Source: JALYXV01 sp963791545 (GTDB lineage: Bacteria > Actinomycetota > Acidimicrobiia > Acidimicrobiales > Palsa-688). From it: 64,000 bases of DNA. Location: positions 10,199-74,198 of the forward strand of contig CAWBSR010000006.1 in the NCBI GenBank assembly GCA_963791545.1. The letters are read 5' to 3'. The notes below the pieces were generated by a model, which searched no databases, was not told where the DNA came from, and saw nothing but the letters and a program-made list of their open reading frames with translations. The position numbers and the translations under genes were made by a program. Positions 34,633 through 45,394 of the stretch are shown one piece after another; within the stretch, counting starts at the first letter, position 1; the number at the start of each line of letters is the position of its first letter.

Positions 34633-35501
34633 GCTGGCAGCACGTGTCGTCGGGCAAGGTGCGGGAGATCTACGACCTCGGCGGCGACCGCCTGGTGCTG
34701 GTGACCTCGGACCGGATCTCGGCCTTCGATGTCGTCATGGCCGAGCCCATCTCGGACAAGGGCCGGGTGCTGACGGCGCTCAGCGCCTTCTGGCTGGGCC
34801 AGCTGGCGGAGGTGGCCCCCAACCACCTGCTGAGCTTGGACGTGCCCGCGGACGCCCCCCAGCCGGAGGGCCTTGAAGGGCGGGTCATGGTGGTCCGAAA
34901 GGCCTCGATGCTCCCCATCGAGTGCGTGGTCCGGGGTTACCTGTCGGGCTCCGCGTGGGCCGAGTACCGCCGCTCGGGGACCATGCACGGCCAGCGTCTC
35001 CCGGGCGGGATGCGGCAGTCGGAGCGGTTGCCGGAGCCGGTGTTCACGCCCTCGACCAAGGCGACGGTCGGCCATGACGAGAACATCTCCTTCGCCGCCG
35101 CCGCCGATTTGGTCGGGGCGGCGACAGCCAAACTGGCCCAGGAGATCAGCCTGGAGGCGTACCGGCGGGGGGCGGCGTGGGCGGCCGAGCGGGGGATCAT
35201 CGTGGCTGACACCAAGTTCGAGTTGGGGTTCATCGACGGGGAACTGGCCATCTGCGACGAGGTGCTGACCCCGGACTCGTCGCGTTTCTGGCCCGCCGAC
35301 GAGTGGGAACCGGGCACCACGCCGCCGTCGTTCGACAAGCAACCGCTGCGGGACTGGCTGGAGGCATCGGGGTGGGACAAGTCGCCGCCGCCGCCGGCGC
35401 TACCCGACCTCGTCGTGGCCGCCACTGCGAGCCGGTATCGGGAGGCCTACGAGCGCCTGACTGGCTTATCGCTGGCCGACTGGCCGGGGGGCGGCGCGTG
35501 A
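34629..35501 (+). CDS. purC: SAICAR synthetase PurC
   Basis: 290 residues from a GTG within a GTGA overlap. It ligates aspartate to CAIR using ATP. Landmarks are SGKVREIYD at the N-terminus, VLVTSDRISAFDVV, the ECVVRGYLSGSAW block and DTKFELGF near the nucleotide site. The length fits the longer form found in actinobacteria and eukaryotes. Confidence 0.97.
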   Translation: MSWQHVSSGKVREIYDLGGDRLVLVTSDRISAFDVVMAEPISDKGRVLTALSAFWLGQLAEVAPNHLLSLDVPADAPQPEGLEGRVMVVRKASMLPIECVVRGYLSGSAWAEYRRSGTMHGQRLPGGMRQSERLPEPVFTPSTKATVGHDENISFAAAADLVGAATAKLAQEISLEAYRRGAAWAAERGIIVADTKFELGFIDGELAICDEVLTPDSSRFWPADEWEPGTTPPSFDKQPLRDWLEASGWDKSPPPPALPDLVVAATASRYREAYERLTGLSLADWPGGGA

Positions 35502-35749
35502 CATTCGACGTTCTCGTGGAAGTGGCGCTGCGCCCCGGCATCGCCGACCCGCAAGGGGCGACGATCGAGCGGGCCCTGCCGGCGCTGGGGTTCCAACAGG
35601 TGCACGGGGTCCGAACCGGCAAGGCCATCCGGTTCTCGATCACGGCCGAGAGCGAGGCGGTGGCCCGGGACCAGGTGGATGACCTGTGCCGGCGGTTCCT
35701 GACCAACCCCGTGATCGAGGACGCGCTGGTGACGGTGGTGGCGCCATGA
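35498..35749 (+). CDS. purS: FGAM synthase subunit PurS
   Basis: 83 residues from the GTG at 35498, which overlaps the purC stop. PurS bridges PurL and PurQ and helps pass ammonia between them. The pattern VALRPGIADPQGATIERAL and the terminal NPVIEDALV match the family, and the position between purC and purQ is typical. Its presence shows that the small-PurL, three-subunit form of the enzyme is used. Confidence 0.94.
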   Translation: MTFDVLVEVALRPGIADPQGATIERALPALGFQQVHGVRTGKAIRFSITAESEAVARDQVDDLCRRFLTNPVIEDALVTVVAP

Positions 35750-36462
35750 CCGCCTCCATCGGCGTGGTGCTGTTCCCGGGCAGCAACTGCGAACACGATG
35801 TGGTGGAGGCGATCAACAGCCTCGGGGGCGAGGCCCATCTCATCTGGCACGGGGCGACCCAACTGGGCCCCGTCGACGCTGTCGTCCTCCCCGGCGGTTT
35901 CGCCCATGGCGACTACCTCCGGCCCGGCGCCATTGCCCGTTTCTCTCCGATCATGCCCGCCATCGCCTCCTTCGCAGCCGACGGCGGCGCCGTCGTCGGC
36001 ATCTGCAATGGCTTTCAGATTCTCACCGAGGCCCGACTGCTTCCCGGAGCGCTGCAGAAGAATCGCGGGCTGACCTTCCTGTGCATGCCGGTCGGCTTGG
36101 AGGTCGTGTCCTCGCGCTCGGTATTGACCAGTGACCTCATGCCCGGGCAGCGTTTAACCGTTCCCATCAACCACTTTGAGGGCAACTACACCTGTGATCG
36201 TGCCACCTTGGATGAGTTGAAGGCCGAGGATCGCATCGTCGTGAGGTATGTGGACAACCCCAATGGCTCCATGGATTGCATCGCTGGCATTTCCAATGCG
36301 GCCGGAAATGTCGTGGGTCTGATGCCCCATCCCGAGCGCGCTTCTGACGCCTTACTGGGGTCGGCCGACGGGGTGGGGATGCTGCGGTCGCTACTCAAGG
36401 TGCGCCGGCCGGCCCCGGTAGCCGCGGCGTCAGCCCCCGCGGTCACGACCGCTGCCGTCTGA
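35746..36462 (+). CDS. purQ: FGAM synthase glutaminase subunit PurQ
   Basis: 238 residues from the ATG overlapping the purS stop. Class I glutamine amidotransferase supplying ammonia to PurL. FPGSNCEHD at the N-terminus, the nucleophile block GICNGFQILTEA and the MPHPERA histidine/glutamate block are intact. A short Ala/Pro tail follows. It ends the purA-Q operon; the next gene, on the other strand, stops 4 bp away. Confidence 0.96.
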   Translation: MTASIGVVLFPGSNCEHDVVEAINSLGGEAHLIWHGATQLGPVDAVVLPGGFAHGDYLRPGAIARFSPIMPAIASFAADGGAVVGICNGFQILTEARLLPGALQKNRGLTFLCMPVGLEVVSSRSVLTSDLMPGQRLTVPINHFEGNYTCDRATLDELKAEDRIVVRYVDNPNGSMDCIAGISNAAGNVVGLMPHPERASDALLGSADGVGMLRSLLKVRRPAPVAAASAPAVTTAAV

Positions 36463-36466
36463 AGAT

Positions 36467-36895
36467 CTACAGGTCTCCGGCGCCGCGCCGGACGCCCGCC
36501 TTACGCAGGACCGAGGCGTCGATGCCCGCCTCCCGCCAGGCGGCGTAAGTGATCCCCTTGCGCTCCGAGTAGTTCTTGGCCGCCTTGATGAAGCCCTCCT
36601 CCAGCGCCACCAGGTCGACGGCGGCGTCCTTGTTGGCCAACTCGCTGGTGAGGTTGAGCCGCTCCTGGACGAGGTGAACCCTGGTCAGGGCGTCCGCCGA
36701 TTCGATTTTCTCCTCGATCTGCTGGAGCCTTTTTTCGATCGTATCCGGGTTCCGCTTCCGGCCCCGCTTGGGTTTGTGGGCCTCCATTGCCTCAAGGTAC
36801 CGGCGCACCGCCCGGCCCTCCTCACGACCAATGGCCAGTGCGTCCTTGTGGGCTTGCGACATGGGGGCTTTGCCACTGTTTGATTTGGCTGCCAT
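36467..36895 (-). CDS. Basic helical hypothetical protein inside the purine cluster
   Basis: 142 residues from the ATG at 36895. It starts with a Lys/Ser-rich segment, contains a basic patch [10 protein letters not shown] (about residues 43-52), then a charged helical region likely to form a coiled coil ([16 protein letters not shown]), and ends with a segment that looks like a small helix-turn-helix ([21 protein letters not shown]). The AT-hook-like KRGRKR suggests nucleic acid binding. I recall similar short proteins in actinobacteria but cannot name the family. It runs against the pur genes and interrupts purQ and purL, with 111 bp to the purL start. Confidence 0.7.
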   Translation of the reverse strand: MAAKSNSGKAPMSQAHKDALAIGREEGRAVRRYLEAMEAHKPKRGRKRNPDTIEKRLQQIEEKIESADALTRVHLVQERLNLTSELANKDAAVDLVALEEGFIKAAKNYSERKGITYAAWREAGIDASVLRKAGVRRGAGDL

Positions 36896-37006
36896 ATGGT
36901 CAGTCTTCCACAACCCGTATTGGTCGATAGAACTTTCTTTTTTTGGATTTTGCCGGTGGTTGTGGCGAGGTCGGGACCGAACGTTGGCCGCACTAGCGTG
37001 CCTTCC

Positions 37007-39439
<2,433 letters not shown>

Positions 39440-39494
39440 GCCGGACTGCCCGACTCCCCGGCCCCCCGCCTCCCCAACCGCGGGCTCGTGGAGG

Positions 39495-39544
39495 AGCGTT
39501 TTGCCAAAAAGTGTTGTCCTGGCATCACTTTTTGGCAAAACGCT
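39495..39544. terminator. Perfect 19-bp inverted repeat between purL and the PHP gene
   Basis: The arms AGCGTTTTGCCAAAAAGTG (39495-39513) and its exact complement (39526-39544) flank a 12-base loop. The arms hold T and A tracts, so the structure could end transcription from both convergent genes, but it is longer and more AT-rich than other hairpins here. It might instead be a protein-binding palindrome or a remnant of a small mobile element. Confidence 0.6.
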
Positions 39545-39554
39545 CGGCCGGCCA

Positions 39555-39664
39555 CGCCGAACGGCACCTTCGCCGAACGGCACCTTCGCCGAACGGCGCC
39601 TTCGCCGAACGGCGCCTTCGCCAAATGGCGCCTGCCAAATGGCGCCTACGCCAAATGGCGCCTA
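39555..39664. repeat. Seven-copy 16-bp tandem repeat ending at the PHP stop codon
   Basis: Four units of the type CGCCGAACGGCRCCTT (39555-39618) are followed by three units of CGCCAAATGGCGCCTA type (39619-39664), one or two of them a base short. The last unit contains the TAG of the PHP-domain gene read on the minus strand. Each unit includes the near-palindrome GGCGCC. Confidence 0.75.
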
Positions 39665-40507
39665 CCCGGAACGGGCCGGGATCCGCTCCCGCAGCTCGTC
39701 GAGTACCGAGTCAGGCACATCCAGGTCGCCCCGCCCGATGCCCACTTGCAGGTCCGGCTTGTAGCGGCCGTGGTGGTCCGACCCGCCGGTCGCAACCAAC
39801 CCGTACCGCCCCGCCAGGGTCGCCATGGCGGAACGCTCGTCCGCCGAGTACCTACCGTAGATCGACTCGACGCCGGCCAGGCCGTCGGGCACCAGTTCTC
39901 CGACCGTCGCCGCGGTTTCGAATGGCGACAACCCCAGGCTCAACGGATGGGCCAATACCGGAACGCCCCCCGATGCCACCGCCAGCCGCACCGCCACGTC
40001 CGGCGCCAACCGCTCCTTGTCCATGTACCCCGGCCGGCCCTTGGCCAGCCACACGTCGAACGCCTCCTGGATGCTGCCCACGATGCCCTTGCGCACCAGG
40101 ATGGCGGCGATGTGGGGCCGCCCCGCGCCCATCCCTCCCGCCTCCTGCTGGATCTCCTCATAGGTCACCGGCAGTCCCAATCGCCCCAACAGGTCCGCCA
40201 TCAACCGGTTGCGGGAGTCACGGAAGTTCTGCAGCCGGACCAGCTCGTCCTGCAAGGGCCCCTCGCCGTCGGGGAGGAAGTACACCAGCAGGTGCATCGT
40301 TCCCGGGTGCTCGCACGAGATCTCCACGCCCCGAACGAACTCCACCCCGATCGACAACGCCCGCGCCGTCGCGGCCGCCAGCCCGTCCACCCGGTCGTGG
40401 TCGGTCAGCGCCACCGCTCGGCACCCGGCCGCGGCCGCCAGCTCCGGGATCCGCTCCGGCGGATCGGACCCGTCCGAGACCGTCGAGTGGGTGTGGAGGT
40501 CAATCAC
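39662..40507 (-). CDS. PHP-domain phosphoesterase (TrpH/RNase AM type)
   Basis: 281 residues. PHP metal-dependent phosphoesterase: DLHTHSTVSDGSDPPE and LTDHDRVDG carry the first metal ligands, then GVEISCEH, VLAHPLSLG and ATGGSDHHG complete the set. The length and order fit the COG0613 group, which includes 3',5'-nucleoside bisphosphate phosphatases and the 5'-3' exoribonuclease RNase AM (YciV/TrpH). The exact substrate cannot be read from the sequence. It is divergent from purF, 51 bp apart, and its stop lies inside a tandem repeat. Confidence 0.88.
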   Translation of the reverse strand: MIDLHTHSTVSDGSDPPERIPELAAAAGCRAVALTDHDRVDGLAAATARALSIGVEFVRGVEISCEHPGTMHLLVYFLPDGEGPLQDELVRLQNFRDSRNRLMADLLGRLGLPVTYEEIQQEAGGMGAGRPHIAAILVRKGIVGSIQEAFDVWLAKGRPGYMDKERLAPDVAVRLAVASGGVPVLAHPLSLGLSPFETAATVGELVPDGLAGVESIYGRYSADERSAMATLAGRYGLVATGGSDHHGRYKPDLQVGIGRGDLDVPDSVLDELRERIPARSG

Positions 40508-40558
40508 CGGTGCTCACCGCCTCCAGGCTAGGGGTCTGCGCCGGTAGGTCCCACGGGC

Positions 40559-42013
40559 ATGTCAGAATGTTCCAACGTGATGCCTGGTGCGGCTTCCGAC
40601 CAAGAACATCCGCGTGAGGCCTGTGGCGTTTTCGGCGTCTACGCCCCGGGCCAGCCCGTCGCCCATCTGACCTATGACGGCCTCTATGCGCTCCAGCACC
40701 GCGGCCAGGAGTCGGCCGGGATGGCGGTAGCGGACGGCACCGACATCGTCGTCATCAAGGACATGGGCCTCGTCGCCAACGTCTTCAACGAGTACAAGCT
40801 GGCCAGCCTCCAGGGCCACGTGGCGGCGGGCCATACCCGTTACTCGACCAGCGGCACCAGTACCTGGCACAACGCCCAGCCGGTTTACCGCTCCCTCGAC
40901 GCCACCGGTTTTGCGCTCGGCCACAACGGCAACCTGACCAACACCGGGCAGCTGGCGGCCGAGGCGGGAATGCTCCCCGGCGTGGTCGGCTCCGACAGTG
41001 ACCTCATTGCCGAGCTCCTGGCCCACTACCTGGAGGCACGCCCCCAAGCCGACCTCGTGGACGCCCTCAACGGCGTACTGCCCACCCTGGAGGGGGCTTT
41101 TTCCCTCGTCCTGGTCGATCACGACCGCCTGATTGGGGTGCGGGACCCCAACGGCTTCCGGCCGCTGTGCCTGGGCCGCCTGGCCGCCAACGCGGGCTGG
41201 GTGCTGGCCTCGGAATCCCCGGCCCTCGACGTGGTCGGCGCCACCTTCGTCCGGGAGCTCAACCCGGGCGAGATGCTGGTCATCGACGGCGACGAGCACC
41301 AGTCGCTGACGCCGTTCCCGGCCGAGCGCATCGACCCCAAACTGTGCATTTTCGAGTTCGTGTACCTGGCCCGGCCTGACACCCGGCTCTATGGCGCCGA
41401 GCTGCACGGGGTGCGCCGGCGCATGGGCCAGTTGCTGGCGGCGACCGACCCGGTCGCGGCGGACATGGTGATGGGGGTTCCCGACTCGGCCATCCCCGCC
41501 GCCGAGGGCTACGCCCTGGCCAGCGGCATACCCTACGGCCAGGGGCTGGTGAAGAACCGCTACATCGGGCGCACGTTCATCGCCCCCGAGCAACGGGACC
41601 GGGATCAAGGGGTGCGGCGCAAGCTCAACCCGCTTCGGGACACCATCGCCGGCAAGCGACTGATCGTCGTCGACGACTCGATCGTGCGGGGCACCACCAC
41701 CCGGGCGGTCGTGAAGATGCTGCGCGACGTGGGCGCCACCGAGGTCCATCTGCGTATATCGTCGCCGCCCTACAAGTGGCCGTGCTTCTACGGCCTCGAC
41801 ACCGGCACCCGGGGCGAGCTCATCGCGTCCGGCCTCGACGTGGACGAGATCCGGGACTATGTCGGCGCCGACAGCTTGGCCTTCCTCAGCCTGGAGGCGC
41901 TGGAGCGGTCGATCGGCGTGCCCGGGGCGGGGTTCTGCAACGCCTGCCTGACCGGCGACTACCCGGTGCCGGTCCCGCTCGCCAGAGCGTTGCTCGAACC
42001 GACCGGTGTCTGA
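40559..42013 (+). CDS. purF: Amidophosphoribosyltransferase PurF
   Basis: 484 residues. First committed step of purine synthesis: PRPP and glutamine to phosphoribosylamine. The catalytic N-terminal nucleophile is C22 in REACGVFGVY, so 21 residues would be removed as a propeptide if the ATG at 40559 is used; an ATG at 40580 would leave a shorter one. ALQHRGQES and HTRYSTSGTS lie in the glutaminase domain, and VVDDSIVRGTTTRAVVKML is the PRPP loop. Two cysteines near the end (CNACLTGDYP) fit the iron-sulfur-bearing type. purM follows after 30 bp. Confidence 0.97.
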   Translation: MSECSNVMPGAASDQEHPREACGVFGVYAPGQPVAHLTYDGLYALQHRGQESAGMAVADGTDIVVIKDMGLVANVFNEYKLASLQGHVAAGHTRYSTSGTSTWHNAQPVYRSLDATGFALGHNGNLTNTGQLAAEAGMLPGVVGSDSDLIAELLAHYLEARPQADLVDALNGVLPTLEGAFSLVLVDHDRLIGVRDPNGFRPLCLGRLAANAGWVLASESPALDVVGATFVRELNPGEMLVIDGDEHQSLTPFPAERIDPKLCIFEFVYLARPDTRLYGAELHGVRRRMGQLLAATDPVAADMVMGVPDSAIPAAEGYALASGIPYGQGLVKNRYIGRTFIAPEQRDRDQGVRRKLNPLRDTIAGKRLIVVDDSIVRGTTTRAVVKMLRDVGATEVHLRISSPPYKWPCFYGLDTGTRGELIASGLDVDEIRDYVGADSLAFLSLEALERSIGVPGAGFCNACLTGDYPVPVPLARALLEPTGV

Positions 42014-42043
42014 AGGTTTGGGGGGAAAAAGGGGGCTCGCAGC

Positions 42044-43081
42044 TTGACCTACGCCGCCGCCGGCGTGGACATCGTGGTGGGGGACCAGGCGGTCGTTGCC
42101 ATCAAGGAGCTGGTGAGGTCGACGTACCGCCCGGAGGTGGTGGGCGATATCGGCGGGTTCGGTGGCCTGTTCCGGGTGCCGTCGGGGTATACGTCGCCGG
42201 TGCTGGTGGCGGCCACCGACGGGGTGGGAACCAAGCTGGCGGTGGCCCAGGCGGTGGGGCGCCTGGACACGGTCGGCATCGACCTGGTCGCCATGTGCGT
42301 CGACGATCTGGTGTGCCAGGGGGCGTCGCCGTTGTTTTTCCTGGACTACCAGGCCCACGGTGACCTTTCGCCCGACGTGGTCGTGGAGATCATGAAAGGG
42401 ATCGCACTCGGGTGCCGGCAGGCGGGCTGCGCCATTCTGGGCGGGGAGTTGGCTGCGCATCCGGGGGTGCTGGCGCCCGGGGAATTCGACCTGGTCGGGT
42501 TCGCGGTGGGGATCGTTGAAGCGGACCGGCTGCTGGGCGACGGGCGCTTCGTGCAGGCGGGGGACGGGCTGTTGGGATTGCTGTCACCCGGCCTGCGGAG
42601 CAACGGGTACTCCCTGGCCCGGCGGGCGCTGCTGGGCGCCGACGGCGACCTGGCGCGGCTCGACGCCCCGGCGTGGGAGGGGGCTCCCCGGTCGCTGGGG
42701 GAGGAACTGCTGGAGCCGTCGGTGATCTACGCGCCCGCCGTAGTCGGACTCCTGGCTTCGTTAGGGCCCGCGGTGCACGCGGTGGCCCACATCACCGGCG
42801 GGGGCCTGGGCGGCAACCTGCCCCGGGTGTTGCCCCCCGATCTGGGTGCCGTGGTGCGAAGGGGGAGTTGGCCGGTACCGCGGATCTTCGATGAGGTGCA
42901 GCGGGCGGGAGAGGTGACCGACCTCGAGATGGCGCGGGTGTTCAACCTCGGTCTCGGCATGGTCGTGGCCGTGGCCGCCGATCAGGTGGCGCCGGCGTTG
43001 TCCGGGTTGGCCGGTTTCGGAGTCGAGGCCGTCGTCGTCGGCGAGGTGGTCGCAGGAGACCACAACCTGACCATGATCTGA
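42044..43081 (+). CDS. purM: AIR synthase PurM, TTG start
   Basis: 345 residues. It closes the imidazole ring, converting FGAM to AIR with ATP. The N-terminus TYAAAGVDIVVGD matches the canonical family start, and the only codon that can precede it is the TTG at 42044, with GGGGG nine bases upstream. Further landmarks are VAATDGVGTKL, VDDLVCQGASPLFFLDY, GLRSNGYSLAR and HITGGGLGGNLPRVLP. The rare start may lower its yield relative to purF. Confidence 0.96.
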   Translation: MTYAAAGVDIVVGDQAVVAIKELVRSTYRPEVVGDIGGFGGLFRVPSGYTSPVLVAATDGVGTKLAVAQAVGRLDTVGIDLVAMCVDDLVCQGASPLFFLDYQAHGDLSPDVVVEIMKGIALGCRQAGCAILGGELAAHPGVLAPGEFDLVGFAVGIVEADRLLGDGRFVQAGDGLLGLLSPGLRSNGYSLARRALLGADGDLARLDAPAWEGAPRSLGEELLEPSVIYAPAVVGLLASLGPAVHAVAHITGGGLGGNLPRVLPPDLGAVVRRGSWPVPRIFDEVQRAGEVTDLEMARVFNLGLGMVVAVAADQVAPALSGLAGFGVEAVVVGEVVAGDHNLTMI

Positions 43082-43142
43082 GGTTCGGCATCCTGGCCGT
43101 TTCCCCGGCCTGTGAGTCGGCCGGGGCGTAACGTTCGCCCAA

Positions 43143-43586
43143 GTGGCGCTTATCTTGATCGTGACCGACGAACCGGACAAGCTGCTGGAACTGCGGCGCG
43201 ATCTGGAGTCCGCCGGGCACAGGAGTGTCCTGGCCGCCGACGCCGACACCGCATTGGCGCGGCTGGCGGGCCTGCCGATCGAGGTCGTCGTTCTCGACAT
43301 CATGATGCCGGTGCAGGACGGATGGATGGTCCTGGAAGCCCTCCGGGACCAGCGCCAACCGCCGCCACGGGACCGGCGCCAAACGCCGCCACGGGACCAG
43401 CGGCAACCGCCGCCACGGGACCGGCGGCAGCCGCCCCCGCCGCCCCCGGTCATCGTCGTCTCCGGGCGGGCCGGCCCGCTGGATCTGGCCCGGGCCCGCC
43501 GTCTGGGAGCATTCGAGCTGTTGTCGGCCCATGTTTCCGCCGAGCAACTGATCCACGCGGTCGCCCAGGCCCTCGTGTCCAACTAA
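43143..43586 (+). CDS. Single-domain response-regulator-like protein with Pro/Arg insert
   Basis: 147 residues from a GTG. The first half is a receiver domain: ILIVTDEPDKL (acidic pocket), VVVLDIMMPVQDGW with the phospho-acceptor Asp in LDIMMP. Between helix 3 and strand 4 a 32-residue insert built of four eight-residue units (RDQRQPPP and variants) interrupts the domain, after which VIVVSGRAG and the rest of the fold resume. There is no output domain. TAACGT (43129-43134) ends 8 bases before the GTG, again suggesting a leaderless transcript. A partner kinase is not visible nearby. Confidence 0.82.
   Translation: MALILIVTDEPDKLLELRRDLESAGHRSVLAADADTALARLAGLPIEVVVLDIMMPVQDGWMVLEALRDQRQPPPRDRRQTPPRDQRQPPPRDRRQPPPPPPVIVVSGRAGPLDLARARRLGAFELLSAHVSAEQLIHAVAQALVSN
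43347..43442 (+). repeat. Four 24-bp tandem repeats inside the receiver gene
   Basis: Units begin GACCAGCG or GACCGGCG and end CCGCCACGG; they encode RDQRQPPP, RDRRQTPP, RDQRQPPP and RDRRQPPP. The length is a multiple of three, so the frame is kept. Confidence 0.85.
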
Positions 43587-43592
43587 ACGACC

Positions 43593-43618
43593 AGCTGCTA
43601 CCCGGGCCCGGGTCAGCT
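43593..43618. terminator. Stem-loop between the receiver and dehydrogenase genes
   Basis: AGCTG and ACCCGGG pair with CCCGGGT and CAGCT around almost no loop; the structure fills the 26 bp between the convergent stops. No T-tract is present, so a terminator role is only likely from position. Confidence 0.45.
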
Positions 43619-44713
43619 TCGCCGGTGGGCCGTGCCATCAAAGCCGCGGACCCCCGAGCGCGCCTCGGCTTCGGCGGCCAGGCGCTGCTCGGCCATGGCC
43701 TCGGCCACCTGTTCGGTCGTCAGTCCCAACTCCTTGCTGGCCTCGATCACCCGGAGGGTGGTGTCGAAGATCCGCCGCACGTTGGCATAGGCCGTCTCGG
43801 GGTCGTAGCCGGTCAGTTCTTCGGCGATGTTGATCACCCCGCCCGAGTTGACCACGAAGTCGGGGGCGTAGACGATGGCGTGGTCGGCCAGGCGGGGACC
43901 GTCGGCGGGAGTCGCCAGCTGGTTGTTGGCGGAACCGACCACGCCCCGGCACTTGAGCTCGGGGATTGTGACGGCATTCAGGGTGCCCCCGAGGGCGCAG
44001 GGCGAAAAGATGTCGCACTCGACCCGGTGAGCCTCCTCGACGGGGACCGCGGTGACGCCGTATCGGCCGTGGGCGCCAAGCAATCGGGCGACCGCGGCGT
44101 CGTCGACGTCGGCCACCGTCACCTGGGCCCCTTCGCCGACCAGGTAGCCGACCACTTTGGAGCCGACCTTGCCGACGCCACTCACGACGACCCGGCAGCC
44201 GGCCAGTTCCTGAGTCGAGTCGAGCACGGTTCGGACCGCCTTCATGGCCCACCACAGCCCGTAGGCGGTGGCGGTGGAGGGGTCGCCGGACCCGCCGTGG
44301 GCACTCGAGATCCCGGTCACGTTGGGTGTCTCGGAATAGATGACGTCCATGTCGGCCTGCGTCGTTCCGACGTCCTCGGCGGTGATGTAGCGCCCATTCA
44401 GGGAGTCCAGGAAACGCCCGTAGGCCCGGAGAAGGGCCTCCGACTTGTCGGTGGCGGGATGGCCGAAGATGACGGCTTTGCCGCCACCGAGGTCGAGGCC
44501 CGCCACCGCCGACTTGTAGGTCATCCCCCTGGCCAGGCGGAGCACGTCCTCCATGGCCTGGTCCTCCGACTGGTACGGGTAAAAACGGGTACCCCCCAGC
44601 GCCGGCCCGAGCACCGTCGAGTGGATTGCGATGACGGATCGGAGACCGACGGCGGGGTCGTGACACACGACGACCTGCTCGTATTCGTCGCCGATTCGGT
44701 CGAAGAGCTGCAC
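43613..44713 (-). CDS. Leucine/valine dehydrogenase family protein
   Basis: 366 residues, Glu/Leu/Phe/Val dehydrogenase family. NAD-dependent oxidative deamination of branched-chain amino acids is the likely reaction, feeding 2-oxoacids to branched fatty acids or catabolism. Landmarks are GPALGGTRFYPY, the catalytic lysine block LDLGGGKAVI, the DVGTTQADMD block and the Rossmann VVVSGVGKVGSKVV. The length matches Streptomyces valine dehydrogenase (about 364), which is the closest described relative I can recall. It is divergent from bldC. Confidence 0.9.
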   Translation of the reverse strand: MQLFDRIGDEYEQVVVCHDPAVGLRSVIAIHSTVLGPALGGTRFYPYQSEDQAMEDVLRLARGMTYKSAVAGLDLGGGKAVIFGHPATDKSEALLRAYGRFLDSLNGRYITAEDVGTTQADMDVIYSETPNVTGISSAHGGSGDPSTATAYGLWWAMKAVRTVLDSTQELAGCRVVVSGVGKVGSKVVGYLVGEGAQVTVADVDDAAVARLLGAHGRYGVTAVPVEEAHRVECDIFSPCALGGTLNAVTIPELKCRGVVGSANNQLATPADGPRLADHAIVYAPDFVVNSGGVINIAEELTGYDPETAYANVRRIFDTTLRVIEASKELGLTTEQVAEAMAEQRLAAEAEARSGVRGFDGTAHRRS

Positions 44714-44897
44714 GGGAGAAGCAGCCTAGGCTTCGGGCATTCGCAAGCGGCTGCTCCGGGCCCGACCCGCCTCAGATGAGATAACTAGTCACAATTGGTA
44801 CCAAAATATGACTCGATCGGGCCATGTACGGCGAGGGACTCCTGATTTACCTTTTGAACCAATAGTCACTCGCGCAAAATCGAAGGAGTCACACAAG
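44714..44897. promoter_or_regulatory. Intergenic control region between the dehydrogenase and bldC
   Basis: This 184-bp gap is much richer in A and T than its surroundings. It contains the palindrome TTGGTACCAA (44795-44804), a related TTGAACCAA at about 44854, and AGTCAC repeated near 44786 and 44872. AAGGAG (44883-44888) is the bldC ribosome site. The paired elements could be regulator sites for one or both divergent genes; no site is proven. Confidence 0.4.
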
Positions 44898-45095
44898 ATG
44901 ACAGACCAGCTGCAAGCAGACGCCTTGCTGACCCCCGCCGAAGTGGCGGCCCTCTTCCGGGTCAACCCCAAGACCGTTACCCGCTGGGCTCGCGCCGGCA
45001 AGATCACCGCCATCCGCACCCTCGGCGGCCACCGTCGCTTCCGCGCCTCGGAGATCCGGCGCTGCCTGGAGCAGATGGAGCACAGCGAGGCCTGA
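44898..45095 (+). CDS. bldC: BldC-like MerR-type DNA-binding protein
   Basis: 65 residues from the ATG at 44898. The sequence LLTPAEVAALFRVNPKTVTRWARAGK followed by TLGGHRRFRASEI is nearly that of Streptomyces BldC, a small MerR-like protein that binds cooperatively to direct repeats and controls the timing of development. The length also fits (68 in Streptomyces). It has no effector or dimerisation domain. Its presence outside sporulating actinomycetes is common, where its targets are unknown. Confidence 0.92.
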   Translation: MTDQLQADALLTPAEVAALFRVNPKTVTRWARAGKITAIRTLGGHRRFRASEIRRCLEQMEHSEA

Positions 45096-45394
45096 TCCTG
45101 ATCGGGGGGCAGCAGCCGGCGGGCCGGCGGCGAGGAGTGTCGCGCCGCCGAGCCTCCGCTGTCCCCTGGCTCTTGGTCCTGGGCCTGGTGGCGGGCCAGG
45201 CCTACGGATCAACGACGGCGATTGTCGGCACCTTGTTACAGGGCAGGCCGAGATCTCGTATGGTCGGCCAACGGGCGTCATCTAGCGCCGGCTCACCGGT
45301 CTTCTGGAAGAATTCCTGGGATCGTGTCGAATCCACATCCGGCAATCGTCGGTAGGTCAGACCCAAACCCCGCGCCGGCCAGGAGGACCTTCAC
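45096..45394. other. Intergenic, no feature identified
   Basis: About 300 bp between bldC and the DGPF gene. I see no convincing gene, RNA or terminator; the last bases hold the AGGAGG ribosome site of the next gene. Confidence 0.5.

Noticed and set aside
45137..45355. Possible small membrane protein after bldC
   Set aside because: It has no ribosome site, and only the first 25 residues look hydrophobic; the rest is the Arg/Ser-rich composition of non-coding shadow frames.
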